DNA of 64,000 nt, from the NCBI RefSeq assembly GCF_006438925.1, contig NZ_RCZA01000001.1, positions 558,001 to 622,000 on the forward strand, read 5' to 3'. Below are positions 43,661-50,797 of this stretch, in pieces; the first letter of the stretch is position 1, and the number at the start of each line of letters is the position of its first letter. Under the pieces are notes generated by a model. The model was given only the letters and a program-made list of their open reading frames with translations, had not been told where the DNA came from and did not search any database. The stretch comes from Pseudomonas mandelii. GTDB lineage: Bacteria; Pseudomonadota; Gammaproteobacteria; Pseudomonadales; Pseudomonadaceae. The position numbers were made by a program, and so were the translations under genes.

Positions 43661-44284
43661 ATGTACACGCCAAGCAGCTTTGCCATAGATGATTTGCATG
43701 AACTGCACCAGCAGATACTCGGCACCCGCCTTGCCATGGTGGTCACCCACGGGGAGCAAGGTTTGCAAGCCAGTCATCTGCCGCTGCTGTTCAACCCCGA
43801 CCACGGCCCGAATGGCACCCTTTACGGCCACTTCGCCCGGGCCAATCCGCAATGGAAGGAACTGCAGAACGGCGCCGAAGCCCTGGTCATTTTTGCCGGT
43901 GCCGACGCTTACGTCAGCCCGGGGTTTTACCAGAGCAAAGCCGAGCACGGCAAAGTCGTGCCGACCTGGAACTACGTCGCCGTGCATGCGTACGGCACGG
44001 CCGAAGTGTTCACCGACGCTGATCGCCTGCGCACTCTGGTCAGCGCGCTGACTGATCGTCATGAAGCGGGTCGCGCCAGTCCATGGAAAGTCGCCGATGC
44101 CCCCGCCGACTACATTGACGGGATGCTCAAGGCCATCGTCGGTTTTGCCTTGCCGATCCAGCGCCTGGAAGGCAAACGCAAGCTCAGCCAGAACCGCAAC
44201 GCTGCAGACATCACCGGTGTGCGCGAGGGGCTTGCCGCCAGCCCTGATGTGCACGACCAGGCCCTCGCCCACTTGATGCGTTAA
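43661..44284 (+). CDS. PaiB-like FMN-binding protein
   Basis: A 207-residue protein of the PaiB / FMN-binding negative regulator family (FMN-binding split barrel). The start ATG 43661 (MYTPSSFAIDDLHELHQQ) has AAGGA upstream; the longer reading adds 26 unlikely residues. Characteristic blocks are GLQASHLPLLFNPDHGPNGTLYGHFARANPQWK, YVSPGFYQSKAEHGKVVPTWNYVAVHAYG and KLSQNRNAADITGVREGL (the C-terminal family mark). It overlaps an operon with two GNAT acetyltransferases, echoing the B. subtilis paiA-paiB pair, in which PaiA is an acetyltransferase. Confidence 0.9.
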   Translation: MYTPSSFAIDDLHELHQQILGTRLAMVVTHGEQGLQASHLPLLFNPDHGPNGTLYGHFARANPQWKELQNGAEALVIFAGADAYVSPGFYQSKAEHGKVVPTWNYVAVHAYGTAEVFTDADRLRTLVSALTDRHEAGRASPWKVADAPADYIDGMLKAIVGFALPIQRLEGKRKLSQNRNAADITGVREGLAASPDVHDQALAHLMR

Positions 44285-44293
44285 GGAATGAAC

Positions 44294-44740
44294 ATGAGTC
44301 AGATCGCCATCCGCCAGGTCAGTGCCGACGACCACGCCGCCTGGTTGCCGTTGTGGCAGGCCTACCTGCGTTTCTACAACACCGAACTGCCTGAGGCGGT
44401 CACCCAAAGCACCTGGCAGCGCCTGCTCGACCCGAGCGAACCGACCCATGCCGCGCTGGCCTGGGCCGATGGCAAAGCGGTGGGCATGGTGCACTTCATC
44501 TACCATCGTTCAAACTGGAGCATCGAAAACTCCTGCTACCTGCAAGACCTGTTAGTAACGCCTGAAACCCGCGGCACTGGCGTCGGCCGACAGTTGATCG
44601 AATTCGTATACGCGACAGCCAAAGAGGACGGTTGCTGCAAGGTCCACTGGCTGACCCACGAAACCAACGCCACCGCGATCCAGCTCTACGAGCGCATCGC
44701 CGAACGCCCCGGTTTTATCCAGTTTCGCAAAGCCCTGTAA
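44294..44740 (+). CDS. GNAT N-acetyltransferase
   Basis: A 148-residue acetyltransferase. ATG 44294 has AAGGA seven bases before; ATG 44288 is too near to it. The acetyl-CoA loop is LLVTPETRGTGVGRQLIEFVY (R/QxxGxG/A), preceded by ENSCYLQDL and followed by HWLTHETNATAIQLYERIAERPGFIQF. It lies nine bases after the PaiB-like gene and 17 bases before another GNAT gene, so the three probably form one operon. Substrate unknown; polyamine acetylation is a fair guess by analogy with PaiA. Confidence 0.88.
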   Translation: MSQIAIRQVSADDHAAWLPLWQAYLRFYNTELPEAVTQSTWQRLLDPSEPTHAALAWADGKAVGMVHFIYHRSNWSIENSCYLQDLLVTPETRGTGVGRQLIEFVYATAKEDGCCKVHWLTHETNATAIQLYERIAERPGFIQFRKAL

Positions 44741-44757
44741 GGTTCAAGGAGAACAGC

Positions 44758-45429
44758 ATGTCGACTTCACTCGCCGACTGGAAAGGCGTTCCGGCGCCAT
44801 CAGTCCAAACCATTGAAGGGCGTTTCATTCGCCTGGAAAAACTCGACCCGGCGCGTCATGCCGACGGTTTGTGGAAAGCCCTGCAAGGCCCGGGTTCCGA
44901 CCCGAAACTCTGGGACTATTTGCCTTACGGTCCTTTCCCGGAGCGCAGCGTGTTCAACGATTGGCTGAACAATCATGCGGCCAATAGCGACCCATACTTC
45001 TTCAGCGTGATCGACCGTGCCAGCGGCGATGTGCAAGGCATCCTCAGTTTGATGTCGATTGTTCCTTCACAAGGCCGGATCGAGATCGGCCATGTCACGT
45101 TCGGTGCGCCGATGCAGCGCTCGCCGAAAAGCACCGAGGCGGTTTATCTGCTCGCCAAAGAGTCGTTTGCCTTGGGTTATCGACGCCTGGAGTGGAAGTG
45201 CAACAACGGCAACGCCCGCTCCAAATACGCGGCCGAGCGGCTGGGGTTCAGCTTTGAAGGCGTGTTTCGCCAGCACATGGTGGTCAAGGGGCAGAATCGA
45301 GACACGGCGTGGTATTCGATTCTGGACTCGGAATGGCCAGCGATCGGGGCGGGGTTTGAGCGCTGGCTGTCCGATGAGAACCAGACGGATTCGGGGCAGG
45401 TGAAAACGTTGGCGGAGTGCCGCGGGTAA
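44758..45429 (+). CDS. GNAT acetyltransferase, RimJ/RimL type
   Basis: A 223-residue protein of the RimJ/RimL-like acetyltransferases. ATG 44758 (MSTSLADWKG) follows AAGGAGA; an in-frame reading from 44632 overlaps the previous gene and is rejected. Features are LEKLDPARHADGLWKALQ, GDVQGILSLMSIVPSQGRIEIGHVTF and the acceptor helix RSPKSTEAVYLLAKESFALGYRRLEWKC with NNGNARSKYAAERLGFSFEGVFRQH. Third gene of the PaiB-GNAT-GNAT operon. Target not known. Confidence 0.88.
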   Translation: MSTSLADWKGVPAPSVQTIEGRFIRLEKLDPARHADGLWKALQGPGSDPKLWDYLPYGPFPERSVFNDWLNNHAANSDPYFFSVIDRASGDVQGILSLMSIVPSQGRIEIGHVTFGAPMQRSPKSTEAVYLLAKESFALGYRRLEWKCNNGNARSKYAAERLGFSFEGVFRQHMVVKGQNRDTAWYSILDSEWPAIGAGFERWLSDENQTDSGQVKTLAECRG

Positions 45430-45453
45430 TCTTCGGCGCCTGGACGGACGCTA

Positions 45454-45545
45454 TCGCGAGCAGGCTCGCTCCCACATTGGATCGTTGTCGAACACAATAT
45501 ACGTGTTCACTGAAGATCTAATGTGGGAGCGAGCCTGCTCGCGAA
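45454..45545. repeat. REPIN, reverse-ordered arms
   Basis: Arms TCGCGAGCAGGCTCGCTCCCACA then TGTGGGAGCGAGCCTGCTCGCGA; here the GCTCGC ends lie outside and the TGTGGGAG ends inside. It fills the gap between the convergent GNAT and homocysteine methyltransferase genes. Confidence 0.9.
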
Positions 45546-45550
45546 TGGCT

Positions 45551-46465
45551 TCACGCCAGTTTCTGGGCAAGCACCGCAATATGCTCCGGCCCGATCCCGC
45601 AGCAACCACCCAAATGACTCGCGCCGCGTTCTTTCCAATCAGCGGCCCACTGCAAATAACCCGGCGGATCGAGGTCTTCACGCAACGGGTCCAGACCGTC
45701 GTTGGCTGTGGCCTCTTTCGGTTGCGGCGGGAAGGCGTTGGCGTAAGCGCCGATGTGAATCTTCACACCCAACTGCTCGAAGGTTTCCCGCGCGGCATCA
45801 ATCGCAGCACCGATTACTTCCGGCTGGCTGCAATTGAACAGCAACGTCTCGACGCCCAGCTCAGCCGCCACTGCTGCGGCTTCAGCCACCGGCTCACCCG
45901 AACGCAAGCGCGGCACTTCGTCCGTGTCCTCATCCTTCAGGGTAAACGACAGCCAGAACGGCTTGCCGTCCGTTGGCAGACCGGCATGGATCGCTCGCGC
46001 TTCAACGATCGAGCTCTGGGTTTCCGCCAGCCATAGATCGACATGCGGTGCCAGCCCCTTCACCAGCGGCGCCAACAATTCAGTCGCCCGAGCAGCGTCG
46101 AAAAGGTCCGGACGATAGGACCCAAACAGCGGCGGCAATGAACCGGCCACGCGAACCGCTTTGCCCGAAGCCTCTACAGCGCGCCGAGCCAGCTCACCGG
46201 CCAACGCCGCGAGCGCCTGCCCTTCTGCGGCAAAACGCTCTTCGCCAATGTGAAACGGCACCACCGCGTAACTGTTGCTGGTGATCACGTTCGCACCGCT
46301 TTCGATATAAGCCGAGTGCACCGCCTCTACCGCTTGCGGTGCTTCGCTCAAGGCCAGCGCCGACCACTCGGGCTGTCTGAACGGCGCGCCTCGACGCTGC
46401 AACTCACGACCCATGCCGCCATCCAGAATTACTGTGCTTGCTGCGCCCATATGCTTTTCACTCAT
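45551..46465 (-). CDS. Homocysteine S-methyltransferase
   Basis: A 304-residue zinc enzyme that methylates homocysteine, usually with S-methylmethionine or betaine-like donors. The start is uncertain: ATG 46465 (MSEKHMGAAS) or 46450 (MGAASTVILDGG). The family opening ILDGGMGRELQRRG is present. Zinc cysteines are in LLFNCSQPEVI and in GGCCGIGPEHI near the C-terminus. It is divergent from the ABC binding-protein gene across about 97 bases, so both may be regulated together. Confidence 0.88.
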   Translation of the reverse strand: MSEKHMGAASTVILDGGMGRELQRRGAPFRQPEWSALALSEAPQAVEAVHSAYIESGANVITSNSYAVVPFHIGEERFAAEGQALAALAGELARRAVEASGKAVRVAGSLPPLFGSYRPDLFDAARATELLAPLVKGLAPHVDLWLAETQSSIVEARAIHAGLPTDGKPFWLSFTLKDEDTDEVPRLRSGEPVAEAAAVAAELGVETLLFNCSQPEVIGAAIDAARETFEQLGVKIHIGAYANAFPPQPKEATANDGLDPLREDLDPPGYLQWAADWKERGASHLGGCCGIGPEHIAVLAQKLA

Positions 46466-46562
46466 AAGCTTATGAAAATAACTCACTATCAGAGTCGTCC
46501 TTATAACTATTTAATACGCACCATCCGGTTAATAACAACCTCTTTTTTATCAGGGATCGACT

Positions 46563-47384
46563 GTGAAATTCCAACCGCTACTGGCCCTGGGCCTGACGAT
46601 TCTGGCTGCCTCCACCCAAGCCTTTGGCGGCGCCACGCTGGATCGCGTCGAAAAAAAGAAAGAGCTCGTGGGCGTGTTGATGGAAAGCTATCCACCCTTC
46701 TCGTTCCTCAATGATCAGAACCAGCTCGATGGATTCGACGTCGACGTAGCCAAGGCCGTGGCAGACAAACTGGGCGTCAAACTGCGCCTCGAAACCCCGT
46801 CCTGGGACGTGATTGCCGCCGGCCGCTGGAGTGGACGCTACGACATCTGCATCTGCTCCATGACCCCGAGCAAGGCCCGCGCCGAGGTCTTCGACTTCCC
46901 GGTCGAGTACTACGCCTCGCCAGCCGTGATCGTGGTCAACGCCAAGGACGACAGCATCCACAGCGCCAAGGACCTGAGCGGCAAGAAAGTCGGCCTCACC
47001 AGTGCCTCCAGCTACGAAAGCTACCTGAACAAAAACCTGGTGATCGAAGGCGCCGAAGACACGCAATTGCAGTACCCGTTCGAGGACGTGCAAATCGCGC
47101 CGTATGACACCGACAATGTCGCGTTCCAGGACCTCGGCCTGGGTGCTGGTGTTCGACTGGACGCGATCCTCACCAACCTTGTCACCGCACAACCGCGCCT
47201 GACCGAAGACAAACGCTTCAAGCTCGCCGGCGAGCCGCTGTACTCGGAGCCGAACTCGGTGGCCATTGAAAAAGGCGACGCCCAGTGGGACGCCAAAGTG
47301 CGCGACGTCTTCGCTCAGCTGAAACAGGACGGAACAATGAGCAAGCTGTCGCAAAAATGGATCGGCGCTGATATCAGTAAATGA
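46563..47384 (+). CDS. Amino-acid ABC transporter substrate-binding protein
   Basis: A 273-residue periplasmic protein of family 3 (polar amino acids). It begins at a GTG; signal peptide MKFQPLLALGLTILAASTQA with cleavage near residue 20-23. Ligand-binding signatures are VLMESYPPFSFLNDQNQLDGFDVDVAKAVADKLGV, DICICSMTPSKARAEVFDF and KDLSGKKVGLTSASSYESYL. Its stop overlaps the start of the permease by four bases. The divergent neighbour suggests a methionine- or methylmethionine-related ligand (inference). Confidence 0.9.
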   Translation: MKFQPLLALGLTILAASTQAFGGATLDRVEKKKELVGVLMESYPPFSFLNDQNQLDGFDVDVAKAVADKLGVKLRLETPSWDVIAAGRWSGRYDICICSMTPSKARAEVFDFPVEYYASPAVIVVNAKDDSIHSAKDLSGKKVGLTSASSYESYLNKNLVIEGAEDTQLQYPFEDVQIAPYDTDNVAFQDLGLGAGVRLDAILTNLVTAQPRLTEDKRFKLAGEPLYSEPNSVAIEKGDAQWDAKVRDVFAQLKQDGTMSKLSQKWIGADISK

Positions 47385-48217
47385 CTTCTTTCCCAAAACC
47401 TCCCCAGCCGCCGCAACCAGTGGCTGAGTCGCGGCTGCAACGAATCTTCGGTTTCCGCACGCGGCTGTACCTGACCTGGGCAGCGATGCTCGGGTTGTTC
47501 GCCAGCTTCTTCCTGAGCTTCGACCTGAAGTTCTCAATCATCCTCGACAAACTGCCGAACCTGATCGGCCTGCACCTGGCGCCCAACGGCTTTTTGCAGG
47601 GCGCGGCACTGACGCTGTTTCTCTGCCTGTGTTCGATCGTGAGCTCCTCGCTGCTGGGCTTCATCACCGCCCTGGCGCGGCTGTCGAAAAGCGCCGTGGC
47701 CTTCGGGATTGCGAGCTTCTATGCTTCATTTTTTCGTGGCACACCGCTGCTTATCCAGATCCTGCTGATCTACCTCGGCCTGCCACAACTTGGCATCGTG
47801 CCCGGTGCCATCGCCGCCGGCATCATTGCCCTGTCGCTCAATTACGGCGCCTACCTGAGCGAAATCTTCCGCGCCGGCATCCTCGGCGTCCCCCACGGCC
47901 AACGCGAAGCGTCCCTGGCGCTGGGCATGCGCGAAACCGTGATCTTTTGGCGAGTCACCCTGCCCCAGGCCATGCGCACCATCATCCCGCCAACCACCAA
48001 CCAATTCATCTCAATGCTCAAAGACTCGTCGCTGATCTCGGTGATGGGGGTTTGGGAGGTTATGTTTTTGGCGCAATCGTATGGACGGTCGAGCTATCGC
48101 TACATCGAGATGCTGACGACAGCGGCGGTGATTTATTGGGTGATGTCGATTGGGCTGGAGCTGATTCAGGCACGGATGGAGCGGCATTATGGGAAGGCGT
48201 ATTTGAGCCGTAGTTAG
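47381..48217 (+). CDS. Amino-acid ABC transporter permease (HisMQ type)
   Basis: A 278-residue inner-membrane permease. A Pro-rich cytoplasmic start (PKPPQPPQPVAESR) is followed by helix LTWAAMLGLFASFFLSFDL, then the HisMQ core from about residue 72 (LQGAALTLFLCLCSIVSS). The FRGTPLLIQILLIYLGLPQ block, the EIFRAGILGVPHGQREASLALGM EAA loop and PPTTNQFISMLKDSSLISVMG are all typical. Translationally coupled to the binding protein (ATGA overlap). No ATPase gene follows. Confidence 0.92.
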   Translation: MTSFPKPPQPPQPVAESRLQRIFGFRTRLYLTWAAMLGLFASFFLSFDLKFSIILDKLPNLIGLHLAPNGFLQGAALTLFLCLCSIVSSSLLGFITALARLSKSAVAFGIASFYASFFRGTPLLIQILLIYLGLPQLGIVPGAIAAGIIALSLNYGAYLSEIFRAGILGVPHGQREASLALGMRETVIFWRVTLPQAMRTIIPPTTNQFISMLKDSSLISVMGVWEVMFLAQSYGRSSYRYIEMLTTAAVIYWVMSIGLELIQARMERHYGKAYLSRS

Positions 48218-48304
48218 CGAAAGGCAGATGAGTTTCCGAGTTTGCGATAGCCGACCCTGTCTCGATTTGTTGTAAGAAAAAGCGTCAGCCCCAACAGGTA
48301 AAAA

Positions 48305-48330
48305 CAGCCTTCCTCAGGAGGCTGGCAATT
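48305..48330 (+). terminator. Possible terminator after the ABC permease
   Basis: CAGCC(T)TCC-TCA-GGAGGCTG with one bulge, followed by GCAATTTTCT. The T-run is short, so termination may be partial. A second small hairpin CCCGCA-ATCC-TGCGGG lies at 48354-48369. Confidence 0.45.
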
Positions 48331-48411
48331 TTCTACACAACCTTCTGACAACCCCCGCAATCCTGCGGGAAGCAGCTGACATCGGTACCTATAGCCTGCC
48401 TCTTAGAGTTT

Positions 48412-48432
48412 GGCCTCCTGTCAAAAGAGGCC
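48412..48432 (+). promoter_or_regulatory. Hairpin covering the ribosome site of the autotransporter
   Basis: GGCCTC (48412-48417) pairs with GAGGCC (48427-48432) with a 9-base loop. The GAGG of the second arm is the ribosome site of the ATG at 48440, so the stem would hide it. This could tune translation, for example by temperature. Confidence 0.5.
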
Positions 48433-48439
48433 GTACTCG

Positions 48440-50719
48440 ATGCCCGTTCAACACAAATACCGACCAAAACACCTGGCGCTGGCCATTGCGCTTGCGCTGG
48501 GTTGCACTGAATTTTCGATGGCTCAGCAAATCTCCGCGGATATCACCGCACCTCCGGTTGAATCGCCAGAGCAGCTCATGGCGGCGCTGGACGCATTTAT
48601 CAATGATCCCGCCATCGACAAAAGCACCATCAGCAAAGCAGCGGATGGTGTTGATCGGACATTCGGCGACGGAGATGATCTGGTCATTGTGTCTGGCCGC
48701 GGAGTCCTTTCCGGATTGATCGACGGTGGTGACGGTGTCAACTTCCTACAACTCGATACCGCGAGCGGTGGCACGTTAGGCGAGAGTCGTCGTTTTGAAG
48801 GCATGGAGATCAAACGAAGCACTTGGACCATGAATGGTTCCGGTGATTTCAATACCGGTGTCTTGATACGTTCAAAAGCAACGCTAATCAATAATGGGCA
48901 TATCCAGGGTGGGGCGTTGACCCAAGGAACGCTTGTCAATAACGGAAAGATTGGCGGCGGAGCGACCGTGCAATCAGGAGGCACCCTGAACAACCCGGGA
49001 ACTATCGAAGGCGACGTCGTTATCCATGAAAAAGGAGCTTTTGCGGGCAACGGTTTAACGGGTTCCCTGAAGGTAAACGGAAAGCTTTCTGTTGACGGTT
49101 TGCACGGCGCACCGACAGTTAAAGGTGACTTGGGTCTCTCAAAAACTGCCGAGCTAACCTACGAGGTCAATGCCAACCGCAAAAGTGAAACGATATTAGT
49201 CGATGGAACCGCCAACCTTGGAGGCGCAACACTGAACATCGTTGCAGCACAGGGTGACTACCCGCTAATCAGCGAAAACAACATCCTTATTGCCAATAAA
49301 GTCGAAGGGGAATTTGGGGAAGTCCTCAACAACCTTGCCTTTTTAACGCCCAAGGTCAAATACGAAGAAAAGACTGTCGACCTGATCTTCGTCCGTAACG
49401 ATGTGACGATCGAGAGTGTCGCAACCACGGATAACGGCAAGCAAGTCGCCCAAAGCATTGAAGAGCCCAAGGACATACCTCAAGCACCCACCGTCGCTGA
49501 AGCCCCGAATCCAGTTGCAAGTGCCGACACATCCGTTCCGGTCTCCACACCGACAACTACCGCTGAAAAACCTTCGACAGCCGCAACACCACCCATCACC
49601 GAGCAGCCCGTCACAGCCTCAACTCCACCCCCTGCTACCAATTCCGTCGCCACAGTGCCAAAGGCACCCAGCCCCATTAACGCTGCTGTCGCAGCCCTGC
49701 TCAGCGCTGACAAACAGACGGCATCTGTTGCCATCGAACAGCTGGCTGGCGGCCAGAACGCCAACCTTGCGAAAGCGACCCTGAACAGTGACAGCCCAAT
49801 CAGCGCGACCATGCTCTCGGCCATGCGTCAGCTGGACAGCGCCAGTAGCTACAGCAATTCAACCAGGCGCAATGCACCACGCCGGGCCGCCGGCAGTGAT
49901 GACAATGGCCGAGTCTGGCTTCAAGCATTGGGTCACGGTGGGACGCTGGATCGCGATTACGACGCGCTGAAACACACAACCCACGGCCTGGTACTGGGAG
50001 CGGATTGGGGCATCGATGAGGAATGGCGCATCGGTGTCTTGGGCGGGAAGTCCGAGACTCGCCTGGACAGCCGCGGACTCGACGGCGATCTCGACAGCTG
50101 GCATTTGGGAGCTTATGCCCTGCGTCAAAACGGACCAGTCTCCCTGCGCCTGGGTGCGACCTACAGCAGCCACGACGGCAGCACTAAACGCCGGGTTGCC
50201 TTCAAAGGTTTCAGCGACCGCCCTGAAGGCCGTTACGATGCCAACACCCAGCAGGCCTTTGCGGAATTGGGTTACAACCTGGGGCAGGCGAACGTCAGCA
50301 TCGAACCGTTTGCCAGCCTGGGCTACCAACGCTATCAGCGCGACACTTACACGGAAAAAGGTGGCGCAGCGGCACTGAAGGTACACGGTCAAACGCAGAA
50401 CAACTTGAACAGCACATTCGGCCTGCGCCTGGCGAAGCTCAACACTCTGGATAACGGCATGCAACTGACGCCGCGATTCAGTGCCGGGTGGAAACACACT
50501 TACGGGGACGTCTACAGCGATACCCGCCAACGATTGGTGACGGGCGGAAAAAACTTCACCGTTTCCGGTGCGCCGCTGGATCGTGACAGTCTGCTGGTCG
50601 ATGCAGGGCTGGACCTTGGATTGTCAGCAAAACACACCCTGGGCGTCGGCCTCACTGGCGAGATCGGCACCGACAGCCGAAACCACGGCGTCACGGGTCA
50701 GTGGCGAATGAGTTTCTAA
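48440..50719 (+). CDS. Classical (type Va) autotransporter
   Basis: A 759-residue outer-membrane protein. ATG 48440 (MPVQHKYRPKHLALAIALAL) with signal cleavage near SMAQQ (residue 29). A beta-helix-like passenger (about 100-320) has repeated short strands such as TLINNGHIQGGALTQGTLVNNGKIGGGATVQSGGTLNNPG and ends in FGEVLNNLAFLTPKVKYEEKTVDLIF, the usual passenger edge. A Pro/Thr/Ala-rich linker (about 345-420) leads to the barrel (about 490-759) from RVWLQALGHGGTLDRDYDAL to a final GQWRMSF with C-terminal Phe. Passenger DNA is visibly more A/T-rich than its neighbours. Adhesin or enzyme role cannot be told. Confidence 0.9.
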   Translation: MPVQHKYRPKHLALAIALALGCTEFSMAQQISADITAPPVESPEQLMAALDAFINDPAIDKSTISKAADGVDRTFGDGDDLVIVSGRGVLSGLIDGGDGVNFLQLDTASGGTLGESRRFEGMEIKRSTWTMNGSGDFNTGVLIRSKATLINNGHIQGGALTQGTLVNNGKIGGGATVQSGGTLNNPGTIEGDVVIHEKGAFAGNGLTGSLKVNGKLSVDGLHGAPTVKGDLGLSKTAELTYEVNANRKSETILVDGTANLGGATLNIVAAQGDYPLISENNILIANKVEGEFGEVLNNLAFLTPKVKYEEKTVDLIFVRNDVTIESVATTDNGKQVAQSIEEPKDIPQAPTVAEAPNPVASADTSVPVSTPTTTAEKPSTAATPPITEQPVTASTPPPATNSVATVPKAPSPINAAVAALLSADKQTASVAIEQLAGGQNANLAKATLNSDSPISATMLSAMRQLDSASSYSNSTRRNAPRRAAGSDDNGRVWLQALGHGGTLDRDYDALKHTTHGLVLGADWGIDEEWRIGVLGGKSETRLDSRGLDGDLDSWHLGAYALRQNGPVSLRLGATYSSHDGSTKRRVAFKGFSDRPEGRYDANTQQAFAELGYNLGQANVSIEPFASLGYQRYQRDTYTEKGGAAALKVHGQTQNNLNSTFGLRLAKLNTLDNGMQLTPRFSAGWKHTYGDVYSDTRQRLVTGGKNFTVSGAPLDRDSLLVDAGLDLGLSAKHTLGVGLTGEIGTDSRNHGVTGQWRMSF

Positions 50720-50738
50720 TACCCACAAATCCCGGGCG

Positions 50739-50765
50739 AAAAAAAAGGGGAGCACATGCCCCCCC
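50739..50765 (-). terminator. Rho-independent terminator after the pyruvate carboxylase operon
   Basis: On the minus strand a GGGGGCA..TGC.CCCC stem is followed by eight T residues. It lies 30 bases after the pycB stop and also faces the 3' end of the autotransporter gene. Confidence 0.8.
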
Positions 50766-50797
50766 GAGGTTTAAAGCGGTGTATCGAGGCTGTTAAC

